Origin: Microbacteriaceae bacterium
Lineage (GTDB): Bacteria > Actinomycetota > Actinomycetes > Actinomycetales > Microbacteriaceae
Assembly: GCA_014377425.1 (NCBI GenBank)
Contig: JACMPQ010000066.1
Location: forward strand, 1 to 36,947
Reading direction: 5' to 3'
Length of the DNA stretch: 36,947 nt
Shown here piece by piece: positions 23,773 through 32,410 of this stretch; positions within the stretch are counted from its first letter, which is position 1; each line of letters starts with the position of its first letter. The notes beneath the pieces were generated by a model. The model saw nothing but the letters and a program-made list of their open reading frames with translations, did not search any database and had not been told where the DNA came from. Both the position numbers and the translations under genes were made by a program.

Positions 23773-25901
23773 CGCCAGATCTGCACCACCGACGGTCGGG
23801 GTCCCGCCCACGTACCGGCGGCAGCCGGAATACCAGCGGAAACGTAGTCCGGAAACAGCGAGGTTTGCGCGCCCCAGGCGCCGTTCTCTCCCGGATGTTG
23901 CACCGCCACGTAAACCATCGCCTCGCGGTCTCGAATCACCGGCCCACAGGTTTCGGCCTCCCGTGGCACCGACAAAAACTGTTGCACGTGGCCGCGTTCC
24001 GCACCGTTTAGCGGAACCTTGAATAATCCGTCACAGAAGCCGATAGCGCTGGGCGCGCCATCCGTGGCTAACCACAGGTTGCCAACCGAATCGAAGGCCA
24101 CATTATCGGGGCAAGAGATTGGGGAGACTTTCTCCCGCGGGAAGCCGGCGAAGTAGCTTGAGGCATTGGTTGCCGGGTCACCGCAGACCAGCAATATGCT
24201 CCAGCTAAAGCCCCTGGCCGTCGCATCATTGTCATTCTCGGTGAGTTCGATGATGTGGCCGTCACGGTTGTTGGATCGGGGGTTCGGCTCGGTGGCACCC
24301 TCTTTTCCGGGCTTGCCCCGATCGGAGTTGTTGGTGCAAGCGACGTAGATTTTCCCGGTAATCAGGCTCGGTTCCACATCCTCGCAGCGATCCATTTTGG
24401 TGGCTCCCACGGCATCCGCGGCAAGGCGCGTATTAATCAGCGCCTCCTCGACGCTGAAGCCGGCTACCTGGCTCACACCGTCGATGACGATCGGGATCCA
24501 CGCGCCGGTGCCGTCGAACTGGCCATCGGCGGGCAACACGCCGGTGCCGGCGATCTCGCTCACGGGGGAGTCCCCGCTGAATTTTGCCACGTACAGGCTG
24601 CCGCGGGTGAGCAGGGTCTTGTTACGACGGCGCGCGGCGGTGCTGCCGCGGGGATCGAAGCGGTCGGTGGAGACGAACTTGTAGAGGTAGTCGAATCTCT
24701 CGTCGTCGCCCATATAGGCGGCCACGTGCCCGGACTTTCCCACAATGACGTTGGCGCCCTCGTGCTTGAAGCGGCCCAGGGCTGTGTGCTTCACGGGTGG
24801 CTCGTTAGGTTCTTCCGGGTCAATCTCGACAATCCAGCCGAAGCGGTTGGGCTCGTTCTGGAAGCCGGGCGTCGTGGCATCGAAACGCGGATCAACTTTC
24901 TCCCAACCGCGGGTTGTGGCCTTATCGACCAACCCATAGCGGAGCTCCGCGGTGCTGGTTCCCGCCGAACGAAAGTAGCCGTTGAAATTTTCTTCCCCCG
25001 ACAGTACGGTTCCCCACGGGGTGGTACCCCCGGAGCAATTTCCGAGGGTACCGAGCACGGTGCGGCCGTAGGGATCAGCACTGGTTTGAAGCAATTCACT
25101 CCCGGCTGCGGCACCGGTCATCCGAAACGGGGTCGAAGCGGTGATGCGCCGATTTTTGCGCGCACCCACCAAATAATCCCAGGGAAGCCCGGCAGCGCGT
25201 CGTCGAAGCTCCACCACCGACATCCCGTGCGCCATCATCGCCACCCGGCGCTGCTCGTTTGCTTCGGCGTCGCTCAGTGCGGGGGCGAACATGATGCTCT
25301 CGTTGGTGTACTCGTGGTTTGCCACCAACACCGCTTTGTGGCTGTGCCGGCCGTTTTTCTCGAGAATGTCGAGGTAATCACTGTTGTAACCGAATTGGCG
25401 GGCCTGCTGATCGGCGCTTTGTCTGGTCGGATCGAATCGGTCTCCGTCGGAAAACATTGGATCGCCCCAGCGGATGAGAGCATTCCAGCGATACCCCGCC
25501 GGAACCACCAGCCGGTCGACCTCGGCGGCAACCGGAGCGATCGGCGTGAACTCTAGAGCGGAACTCGCCGCGATTGTGGCTCGGGCAGCCGCGGCTCTTG
25601 CTCCCTCGGTGGGGAGTAGGGTCACAACGATCGTCGCCGCGCCCGCACCTGCGCCGGTGAGCAGCGCACGACGGCTGAGTGCGATGCCAGCGATTTCGCG
25701 AAAGTAGTCGTTCTTACTGTCATTCGGGGCCGGATGAAAGCAGGCACTGGCGCATTTAAGGTGACAGGTCACCGCGCTGCGTTTGCCGCGGGTGTGACCT
25801 GCCATGGCCAATGGTGCATCAGAAATAACTCGGTCGACCGCTGCAGAAGGCAGCGGTCGCAGGGGAAATAGCTGTCGGTCGGAGCGATCGTTTTCAGACA
25901 T
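23766..25901 (-). CDS. phoX: PhoX-type alkaline phosphatase (DUF839), Tat-exported
   Basis: A 711-residue secreted phosphatase expected to release phosphate from organic phosphoesters outside the cell using calcium and iron, as known for PhoX. The export signal is a twin-arginine type, SRRALL at 76-81, followed by a hydrophobic run (LTGAGAGAATIVVTLL) and an Ala-rich cleavage region. The body has PhoX/DUF839 features such as WNALIRWGDPMF, ANHEYTNE, NCSGGTTPWGTVLSGEENFNGYF, FGWIVEIDP and RCEDVEPS. Before the Tat motif lies an unusual 75-residue segment with CHLKCASAC at 46-54. GAGAGGAA lies 8 bases before the ATG. A PHO box and promoter stand directly upstream, indicating control by phosphate starvation. 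Confidence 0.93.
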   Translation of the reverse strand: MSENDRSDRQLFPLRPLPSAAVDRVISDAPLAMAGHTRGKRSAVTCHLKCASACFHPAPNDSKNDYFREIAGIALSRRALLTGAGAGAATIVVTLLPTEGARAAAARATIAASSALEFTPIAPVAAEVDRLVVPAGYRWNALIRWGDPMFSDGDRFDPTRQSADQQARQFGYNSDYLDILEKNGRHSHKAVLVANHEYTNESIMFAPALSDAEANEQRRVAMMAHGMSVVELRRRAAGLPWDYLVGARKNRRITASTPFRMTGAAAGSELLQTSADPYGRTVLGTLGNCSGGTTPWGTVLSGEENFNGYFRSAGTSTAELRYGLVDKATTRGWEKVDPRFDATTPGFQNEPNRFGWIVEIDPEEPNEPPVKHTALGRFKHEGANVIVGKSGHVAAYMGDDERFDYLYKFVSTDRFDPRGSTAARRRNKTLLTRGSLYVAKFSGDSPVSEIAGTGVLPADGQFDGTGAWIPIVIDGVSQVAGFSVEEALINTRLAADAVGATKMDRCEDVEPSLITGKIYVACTNNSDRGKPGKEGATEPNPRSNNRDGHIIELTENDNDATARGFSWSILLVCGDPATNASSYFAGFPREKVSPISCPDNVAFDSVGNLWLATDGAPSAIGFCDGLFKVPLNGAERGHVQQFLSVPREAETCGPVIRDREAMVYVAVQHPGENGAWGAQTSLFPDYVSAGIPAAAGTWAGPRPSVVQIWRP

Positions 25902-25948
25902 GAGTAATTCCTCTCGAAGACGAGAACCCCTCGGGTAGGGGTCACCTC

Positions 25949-25977
25949 ACCCTAAACTCGGCCTCCGATGCCGCCAA
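25949..25977 (-). promoter_or_regulatory. phoX promoter
   Basis: On the minus strand TTGGCG (25972-25977) and TAGGGT (25949-25954) are separated by exactly 17 bases, a good sigma-70-type pair. The -10 box lies about 48 bases before the phoX ATG, and the PHO box begins seven bases upstream of the -35 box. Confidence 0.7.
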
Positions 25978-25983
25978 GCGTCT

Positions 25984-26016
25984 AACTCATGACCCACGGT
26001 TGAACGGTTGATGAAC
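25984..26016 (-). promoter_or_regulatory. PHO box: three contiguous 11-base direct repeats (PhoP binding site)
   Basis: Reading the minus strand, GTTCATCAACC (26016-26006), GTTCAACCGTG (26005-25995) and GGTCATGAGTT (25994-25984) follow without gaps. Each begins G(T/G)TCA, the conserved part of actinobacterial PhoP direct-repeat units, which are also 11 bases long. Position just upstream of the phoX promoter supports activation under phosphate limitation. The site lies in the divergent gap and could also affect the gene starting at 26126. Confidence 0.82.
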
Positions 26017-26125
26017 CTCGAATAATCCCTAAACCGCTCTCGCTATTGCGGTAACTGAGATCTAAGCTGAGCAAAACTACGCATTTCAGGGGTTCGCGCT
26101 AGGGGGTGTTCTGAAAGGCAGTTGT

Positions 26126-27769
26126 GTGAAATTCTCGATGGTGGGAAGCACCGCGCCCGTGCTGATCGGCGTCCTGCTGCTGCCGGTGTTACTGATCAGC
26201 TCGGCGTCTGCCGCGGGCGCACGCGCCAACCCCGGCACCGCAGCCAACACCGCAGCCAACACCGCAGCCGCCGTCGAATCAGCAGTCGCTCTCCCGTCGC
26301 CCTACCGCCACTCCCTGTCGGTCACTCAGGATGCTCGGGAGATCGCGAATCCCCAACCACTGACTCTCTCGGTGGCCAGTCGTAGCGTGCGATTGGTTCT
26401 TCCCGATCCCACCCTCCAATTTGCGGGTGCCCATTTTCGGGCATTCGGTGCGAACTTCGAGCATGTCGGCACAGTTCCGCTTGATCCCGCCGGTCACAGC
26501 GTTACTGTCGCCTTACCCAGCGACTTCTTCGCCGTTAGTGCAAGCCACCTGCCTCTCGACGGCTTTATCGCCACAGACGCAGCGGATTATTACGGCATTG
26601 AACTGATTGGCACCGGCGTGACCGGAGCCGGGCCACCCCCGGGCGCGAGCGTACCGACGGGTCCGCCGTCGACCAAATTCGAGGCATTTCTCACCTTCCG
26701 TGCCACAGCGCCCTCGCCGGTAACCGCGCCCAGTTACGATCTCCGCTGGGACCCGGAACAGCCCTGGACCCTGTTTGACGGCCGATCATCAACCCACGGT
26801 GAGGCCACCTGGATTCCGAGCCCGCAAACGGTGTGGGCCGGCGACAGGGTGACCATCCGTGCGACGGAGGGGTATTTTGTCCGGGGCCTCAGCGGAAGGT
26901 ACCTTATCGAGGCGAGCATTATCGTGATGCGGGCGGAGGGGCCACCCGGCGCACTGCCGGTACCGTTTTCGGTCTCGGCAAACGGCAGCGCCCTTGCCCT
27001 GACGGTTCCGGATGCCGTTCACTCTGTACCGCTCAGCGAACTGGTTCCGAGAATTAACGTGACGCTCACCAACGGCCCGGAAACCCACGACACAATCCTG
27101 ATCTATTTGCCGCTGGTGTTCAGGCCGGGAGGAGATACCAATCCGCCCACCGTGATCGATCTGACCCCCGTCACACATGCCACTGCGGTGGAGCGGGGTA
27201 CAAGTGTCGCTGTCACCTTCAGCGAACCGGTCAGGGGCATCAGTTCCGCCACCTTCACCCTTCGTTCGGCGGCGGGGACTGTGCCGGCACGAGTTGACTA
27301 TGCGGCTGCCACCCGGGTGGCGCGACTCAACCCGCTGAGGGCGCTGAGCCCGGATCGCCGCTACACGGCACGGCTCAGCGGCATCAGGGATCTGGCTGGC
27401 AATATTCTCGCGACGCAGTCGTGGATCTTCATCACTGGGCCAGCCCCAACCGTCAGAGCGGTGTTGCCGGCTGCCGGCAGCTCAAATGTTCCCCGAGGTC
27501 GTTCCGTCGTTGCCTCCCTGAGTGAGCCCGTCCTCGGAGTCTCGACGGGAACGGTAAAGCTCGTGGTCGCGGCAACCGGTGCGAGCGTACCAGTGACAAT
27601 CAGCTATCTCCCGGCGTCCCGAACAATTACCGTTGACCCCACGGCAGCCCTCGCGCCAAACACTCGCTATCGGGCAACGATTACCGGAGGTGCACGAGCG
27701 GTGAGAGACCTCGCCGGAAACCCTCTCGTTACCCGATCGCTCACTTTTAAGACAGCTGCAGCGCTTTAA
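26126..27769 (+). CDS. Secreted protein with two C-terminal Ig-like (Big_5/SbsA-like) domains
   Basis: A 547-residue exported protein of unknown function. The signal peptide is clear (VLIGVLLLPVLLISSASAAGA, cleavage after about residue 30), followed by a short repeat of ANTA. Residues about 50-345 form a region I do not recognise. Residues about 346-440 and 443-545 are two tandem Ig-like domains with the Big_5 hallmarks VTFSEPV...LRALSPDRRYTARLSGIRDLAGN and its echo VASLSEPV...ALAPNTRYRATIT. No anchor or sortase motif is present, so it may be released or bound to other wall components. The GTG at 26126 has AAAGG 8 bases upstream. It is divergent from phoX and shares its PHO-box region. Confidence 0.82.
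   Translation: MKFSMVGSTAPVLIGVLLLPVLLISSASAAGARANPGTAANTAANTAAAVESAVALPSPYRHSLSVTQDAREIANPQPLTLSVASRSVRLVLPDPTLQFAGAHFRAFGANFEHVGTVPLDPAGHSVTVALPSDFFAVSASHLPLDGFIATDAADYYGIELIGTGVTGAGPPPGASVPTGPPSTKFEAFLTFRATAPSPVTAPSYDLRWDPEQPWTLFDGRSSTHGEATWIPSPQTVWAGDRVTIRATEGYFVRGLSGRYLIEASIIVMRAEGPPGALPVPFSVSANGSALALTVPDAVHSVPLSELVPRINVTLTNGPETHDTILIYLPLVFRPGGDTNPPTVIDLTPVTHATAVERGTSVAVTFSEPVRGISSATFTLRSAAGTVPARVDYAAATRVARLNPLRALSPDRRYTARLSGIRDLAGNILATQSWIFITGPAPTVRAVLPAAGSSNVPRGRSVVASLSEPVLGVSTGTVKLVVAATGASVPVTISYLPASRTITVDPTAALAPNTRYRATITGGARAVRDLAGNPLVTRSLTFKTAAAL
26236..26270 (+). repeat. Three 12-base tandem repeats encoding ANTA units
   Basis: The unit CACCGCAGCCAA occurs almost three times in a row just after the signal peptide and encodes Ala-Asn-Thr-Ala units. 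It is a low-complexity linker between signal and mature domain. Confidence 0.7.
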
Positions 27770-27826
27770 AACCCTTCCCCGGAGCAACACACCCAACCGA
27801 CAACAGCACCTAAAGGAGGGCCTACC

Positions 27827-28312
27827 GTGGCAACCATTACCCCTTTTCTTTGGTTCGAAAGCCAAGCCGAGGAGGCCGCCGAACTCTACGTATCAATCTT
27901 CGAGAATTCAAAAATTCAGTCCGTCTCGCGCTATCCGGAGGGATCCCCGCTGCCCATGGGAACTGCGATGGAGGTGTCTTTTACCCTTGATGGCGTCGAT
28001 TTTCAGGCGATCAACGGCGGCGCGGCGTTCACCTTCAACGAGGCAATTTCTTTCGCAGTCACCGCCAACACCCAACAGAAAATCGATCGGTTGTGGGACG
28101 CCCTCACAACGGGCGGCGGTTCCCCCAGTCAGTGTGGGTGGGTGAAAGATCGTTTTGGAGTGTCTTGGCAAATTGTGCCCACGGTGTTGGGAGAACTGCT
28201 TGGCGGCTCCGACCCGGAGGTAGCCTCGCGGGTTATGCGTGCGATGTTGACGATGACCAAACTCGATATTGCCGAACTGATCTCGGCGGGTGCCTCAGAG
28301 ATCGCGGTCTAA
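27827..28312 (+). CDS. VOC-superfamily protein, PhnB-like (3-dmu-9_3-mt domain)
   Basis: A 161-residue cytoplasmic protein of the vicinal-oxygen-chelate fold. The opening ITPFLWFESQAEEAAELYVS and later GVDFQAINGG, ISFAVTANTQQKIDRLWDAL and CGWVKDRFGVSWQIVPTVL are characteristic of the PhnB/3-demethylubiquinone methyltransferase-like group, whose real reactions are mostly unknown. Length matches the single-domain members. The GTG start has a strong AAAGGAGGG about 7 bases upstream. It follows the secreted Ig-like protein by 57 bases and could be cotranscribed. Its stop overlaps the stop of the convergent small gene. Confidence 0.9.
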   Translation: MATITPFLWFESQAEEAAELYVSIFENSKIQSVSRYPEGSPLPMGTAMEVSFTLDGVDFQAINGGAAFTFNEAISFAVTANTQQKIDRLWDALTTGGGSPSQCGWVKDRFGVSWQIVPTVLGELLGGSDPEVASRVMRAMLTMTKLDIAELISAGASEIAV

Positions 28313-28650
28313 CGCCCGGCGTGGTGATGCCGCAGGAATCGGTGCTTGAACGAGGTGGCGCTCGGCCCCGGCGTTGGAGCGGGTAACACCAGATCGTCGG
28401 TTTCTCCGGGTAACCCGGCCGGAAGTGCGGGCCGAGGTGGGGCGATCGATTGATCGACGGGGGGCACCATTCCCGGCATGTCCTTCACGAGGTAGGCCGA
28501 GAGTACGACGAGACCGGCGACGGTTGCTATGGTGCCGGCGGCCACCAGCGGTTTCGCAAGTTTCATTTCGCGTCGCAATTTAGGGAGAAGAGAGTCTGCG
28601 CACCGCGTGAGGTCTCGTCTTGCACTGCGGGTGCTGTTCGGTTTTGCCAT
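28309..28650 (-). CDS. Hypothetical small membrane protein
   Basis: A 113-residue protein without a recognised domain. It has a basic N-terminal part (RSARRDLTR...KLRREMKLAK), one hydrophobic helix (PLVAAGTIATVAGLVVLSAYLV) and a Pro-rich outer tail ending with a basic FKHRFLRHHHAGR. The topology suggests an anchored, N-in protein. The start is uncertain: ATG 28650 is chosen, ATG 28566 would leave a shorter signal-anchor protein, and an extension to 28782 is arginine-rich and doubtful. None has a good ribosome site. It is convergent with the VOC gene, overlapping it by four bases at the stops. Confidence 0.5.
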   Translation of the reverse strand: MAKPNSTRSARRDLTRCADSLLPKLRREMKLAKPLVAAGTIATVAGLVVLSAYLVKDMPGMVPPVDQSIAPPRPALPAGLPGETDDLVLPAPTPGPSATSFKHRFLRHHHAGR

Positions 28651-28895
28651 GATCGGGCTGCGCGAGTTTTCACGGTGCCCATTCTGTCCTGAAGTGCGGC
28701 CGTGCGTTCGTCCCAGCGGTCGTGCGTCAGCTCCAACAGCCGTGCGTTCACCTCTCAGATCGCACTCTCCCATGATTTTCACACCTGAGAACCGGCAGTC
28801 TTATAGACCCTGCACGGGTTTTGGCATCCGGATGACGGGTACGCGCCTTTCCGAAATCCGGAACGCACCGCCGGCAAGTCCAGAGAGCACACCCA

Positions 28896-31070
28896 GTGGA
28901 CATACAAACTTCCCTTACCACAATGCGACTTTTCCCGGGGATTCTTGGGTGCATCCGCTTCGCAGATGAACTCACCCTCTCGGCCGGCCGCGACGGCGGA
29001 TCCCGCGCGGTTCGACTCCTGCATGCCGCGACCCTCGATCGCAGCGATCAGCTCACCGGTATCGCGGCCATTCACGCTTTGGCGAAAATTTTCGATGACT
29101 CCGCCGACGATGTGCTCGTGTCGTTGCTGGAATCCGATGCGCCCTATCTGCGCGAACATGCCGCCTGGGCATTCGGCGGTCGCCTGCCCCGGCCGGATGC
29201 CATCGGCGCCCTCATTACGATGATTCTTGGCGGCGGCTTCGCCGGGATGCTCGCGCAGCGCACGGTCGAGCAGTGGGGATCATCCGCTCCGGTGCAGCTG
29301 GCGCTGGCCCTCGAGTCAGCGCTCATGGGAATCAGTGATCCAGCAGTACGGGCACGACTGGTGGAAACGGCCGGGCTTGTCCCCGGACAAATCCCCAACC
29401 GATTGCTGTGCCGCGCCGCTGCCAATTCTGATGAGGCCGGAGACGTTCGTGTTGTGGCCATCGCAGCCCTCGGGGACCGCCCGTCTAACGCTCACTCGCT
29501 GCAATTGGTAACTGAGCTCGCCGACGGCTCGGATGCCCTCGCGGACGTCGCGCGGTTGGCGCTGTACGACCTAACGGCGCTCCCAGCGCAGCCCGACCCG
29601 TGGCGCTCCGGCTTGACCGTCGCTCAGCTGTTTTTGCACGCCAACATTGACCGGAACCTATCTCAGGTCGGTTCCGGTGACACCGGTGGAATCGCCACCC
29701 TGCTGGTGCGGTTGGGAGACGCGCTGGTCGCCGAACCGGAGCGCGTAATCGATCGCGTACTCACTCTTTCGCGGGGCAACTCCGCGCGGGCGCTCGGCGA
29801 CCTTCCCGCGCTTCAGTCGCCGCTTCCGGGGCATGAATTTGCCACCGTGCCCTTTTTTACCGATCCGGTTGCTGCCTCCGACGCCTGGCCGCGACGCGTG
29901 GCCACTCAGCGCGGCATCCGAAGGGTGTTGCGCGCGGCGGGCCAGGTTGATCTGATTCACTTAAGGATGGCGGATGTCGGCACGCTCGCGGCCACGACCG
30001 TGGCGCACCAACTCGATATCCCGGTCGTTTTCACCGTGGCCCCCGACCCACACGCGGCAATTGCCGGCCTCGACGATTCTGGCGCACTCACCCGAGAAAA
30101 TTTCGGGGCGGCGGATACCCGCGAGCATTTCTGGTTTCGGGTGCGTCTCGTTCAGCGGCTCGCAGCTGATGCCGCCCATCTCGTGCTCTTTCCTCGCCCC
30201 GACCTCAACACGGCAATGAGCACCCTGGTCGGCCTCGACATCGCTGCGCGTCCGGAACGTCACTCGGTCGTCGGCGAGGGCATCGACCTCGCCGCGATCA
30301 CCGCGGCCCGGCTGTCTGCTGCGGCACTGGATCTCAGCATTGCCACGCCGCCGGTAGCGCTAAGCGAGCTCGATTCGCTACTATCGGCCCTCCCGGAAAA
30401 TCGTCGGCACCTTCCCCTGGCCATCACCGTCGGACGGCTCCACCAGGTAAAGGGAATTGCGACCCTCGTCGCCGCTTGGGCGGGAGATGCCGACCTGCGT
30501 GCCCGATGCAACCTACTGGTGGTGGGCGGGGCACTTCAACATCCCTCTGCCGACGAACGCCAGCAGCTTGACGCCATCGACGATGTCGTTCCTCGGGCGC
30601 AGTCAGTGGCCAGCGGACTGCTTTTGGCAGGCCACCGCTCCAACAGCACGGTGGCACTGTGGCTTGCTGCCGTGCGCTTCGGACGCCCGGGGCTAGCCGC
30701 GCCGAACGGCGTCTACGTGTGTGCGAGCGTAAAAGAGGAATTCGGTCTCGCGCTGCTTGAGGCGATGGGTTGCGGGTTAGTCGTGGTCGCACCGGCGGGC
30801 GGCGGGCCAGCCACCTATGTCGAGCATGGCGTCACCGGATACCTGGTCAACACCACCAACCGGGCCGCATTGGCGGAAGCCGTTAGCTCCGCCCTCGACC
30901 TCACGGCGTCGTCACACGGTGCTCAAGCCGCCGACCGCGCCATTCAGACCGTTGCATCAACCTTTACCATTCAGGCCATGGCCTCAACCCTCAGTACCGT
31001 TTACCAAGACGTTGCCGCCGCCCACATCGTCGCTAACGACGACCTGAGAGTGGAGCTTGCCCGATCATGA
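28896..31070 (+). CDS. Glycosyltransferase family 4-like protein with N-terminal HEAT-like repeats
   Basis: A 724-residue two-part protein. Residues about 35-230 are helical repeats resembling HEAT/armadillo units (for example LTGIAAIHALAKIFDDSADDV, APYLREHAAWAFGG and AGDVRVVAIAALGD). Residues about 240-720 form a GT-B glycosyltransferase: the donor/acceptor entry GSGDTGGIATLLVRLGDAL resembles sucrose-phosphate-synthase-type enzymes, VGRLHQVKG (512-520) supplies the phosphate-binding R514 and K519, and the E-x7-E motif is E614...E622 in EEFGLALLE. The GTG at 28896 is preceded by AGAGAG; an ATG at 28923 is an alternative. It overlaps the next glycosyltransferase by four bases (ATGA), so the two enzymes are made together. 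Substrate unknown. Confidence 0.85.
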   Translation: MDIQTSLTTMRLFPGILGCIRFADELTLSAGRDGGSRAVRLLHAATLDRSDQLTGIAAIHALAKIFDDSADDVLVSLLESDAPYLREHAAWAFGGRLPRPDAIGALITMILGGGFAGMLAQRTVEQWGSSAPVQLALALESALMGISDPAVRARLVETAGLVPGQIPNRLLCRAAANSDEAGDVRVVAIAALGDRPSNAHSLQLVTELADGSDALADVARLALYDLTALPAQPDPWRSGLTVAQLFLHANIDRNLSQVGSGDTGGIATLLVRLGDALVAEPERVIDRVLTLSRGNSARALGDLPALQSPLPGHEFATVPFFTDPVAASDAWPRRVATQRGIRRVLRAAGQVDLIHLRMADVGTLAATTVAHQLDIPVVFTVAPDPHAAIAGLDDSGALTRENFGAADTREHFWFRVRLVQRLAADAAHLVLFPRPDLNTAMSTLVGLDIAARPERHSVVGEGIDLAAITAARLSAAALDLSIATPPVALSELDSLLSALPENRRHLPLAITVGRLHQVKGIATLVAAWAGDADLRARCNLLVVGGALQHPSADERQQLDAIDDVVPRAQSVASGLLLAGHRSNSTVALWLAAVRFGRPGLAAPNGVYVCASVKEEFGLALLEAMGCGLVVVAPAGGGPATYVEHGVTGYLVNTTNRAALAEAVSSALDLTASSHGAQAADRAIQTVASTFTIQAMASTLSTVYQDVAAAHIVANDDLRVELARS

Positions 31071-32383
31071 CCCTCCTGATCATCAGTCCCGACTACGCCT
31101 CGCACCTCTACCCGCTCGCGGCCCTCGGAGTGCCATGGCTGGCTGCGGGACACCGGGTGGTGGTCGCCACAGGCGAAGCGACCGCCGACATTGTGGCGGA
31201 ATTTGGCTTCGAACGAGTTGACCTGCGGCTCAGTCGCGGCTCCAATCCCGGCATCATCCGGGCTGAAGAGCAGGTCGCTGGCGAGGATGACGCACTCCGC
31301 GGGTTTTTCGCCGCCACCCGTAGGGGCATGGTGGAGACCCTCCGTTTTCAGGCCGCCGCGCGAAGTTCCGACCTACTGTGGAACCCGCTCGAGGTGGCAC
31401 GCGCGGTTAACAGCGTGGTTGACCGGGTTCGCCCGGACCACATCATCGTGGATCATCTGGCCTTTAGCGCGCGGCTAGCGCTGAAGAGCGCGGGCCACCG
31501 CTACGCCGACGTGGTACTGGGACATCCCAGCGCGCTCCCGGTTGGTACAGAGGTCTACGGATTTCCGCCGAGTTGGCCGGCCGCCTTTCATCCCGAACCG
31601 GCTGAGCTTGTTGAACTCAAAGATCGCTGCATTCAGGTGCGCGAGAACTTCACCGCTCAGTGGAATGAGGCGCTTCTGACGCTCGATCCGAGTGCGCTTG
31701 CGAGCACGGATGCCTTCGCGGAGACCGGAGACGTTCTGCTGCTGAACTATCCCGAAGCGCTACACGACCTGCAACGCACCGCTTCGCTACCCGCCCATGC
31801 CTTCCTGGGCTCGGCGGTTCGCCCGGAGCAGCCCGATGCTGACGTCGAAAACTGGCTGGCAGACGACCCCGCGCCGATCATCTATGTGAGCTTCGGCAGT
31901 TTTCTCTCCGTGCGCTCCGATGTTCTTGCTGTGGTTGCCGAAGCGCTGACGAGCAGTCCGTTTCGGGTGGCATTTGCTACCGGTTCGTCCAACCCGGCTG
32001 AGCTGGGAGCCGTCCCCGAGAGCTGGCTGGTGCGAGCCTTCCTGCCGCAGGTGCGGCTGCTCGGCCGCTGCGCGTTGGCCGTCACCCACGGAGGTAACAA
32101 CAGTGTCACCGAGGCATTGACCTTCGGTGTGCCGATGGTGGTTCTGCCATTTTCCACCGACCAATTTGCTGGCGCCGCGTCGATTGTGGCTGCCGGAGTG
32201 GGGGAATCCTTCGACCCGAACACAGTCACATGCGCGCAGTTGCAGTCGGCCATCGACCGCCTACTGAATCCCTCGGAAAACCTTCGATACACGCTCGACT
32301 CTGTGCGGCAGACCCTCAACGACGCCACCGGCGCGACGGTGGCCTATGCCGCAATCACGGCCACACACGTCAACGTTCAGTAG
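31067..32383 (+). CDS. UGT/MGT-type glycosyltransferase (GT1-like)
   Basis: A 438-residue GT-B enzyme of the UDP-glycosyltransferase-like group that glycosylates small molecules or lipids. The N-terminal domain starts MTLLIISPDYASHLYPLAAL, with H13 in the place of the usual catalytic histidine. The C-terminal donor site is intact: IIYVSFGSF (271-279), FLPQVRLL, then THGGNNSVTEALTFGVPM (340-357) and the terminal acid pair D365-Q366 in PFSTDQ. It begins within the last four bases of the HEAT-glycosyltransferase gene. The pairing with a family 4-type enzyme suggests successive sugar transfers to one acceptor, but the acceptor cannot be told. Confidence 0.9.
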   Translation: MTLLIISPDYASHLYPLAALGVPWLAAGHRVVVATGEATADIVAEFGFERVDLRLSRGSNPGIIRAEEQVAGEDDALRGFFAATRRGMVETLRFQAAARSSDLLWNPLEVARAVNSVVDRVRPDHIIVDHLAFSARLALKSAGHRYADVVLGHPSALPVGTEVYGFPPSWPAAFHPEPAELVELKDRCIQVRENFTAQWNEALLTLDPSALASTDAFAETGDVLLLNYPEALHDLQRTASLPAHAFLGSAVRPEQPDADVENWLADDPAPIIYVSFGSFLSVRSDVLAVVAEALTSSPFRVAFATGSSNPAELGAVPESWLVRAFLPQVRLLGRCALAVTHGGNNSVTEALTFGVPMVVLPFSTDQFAGAASIVAAGVGESFDPNTVTCAQLQSAIDRLLNPSENLRYTLDSVRQTLNDATGATVAYAAITATHVNVQ

Positions 32384-32410
32384 TGCGTTGACGCAGCCAG
32401 TTGCGGGGCG

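Noticed and set aside
24255-25556. 433-codon open frame opposite phoX
   Set aside because: It is an antisense frame kept open by high GC. It has no domain, and phoX on the other strand is clearly real.
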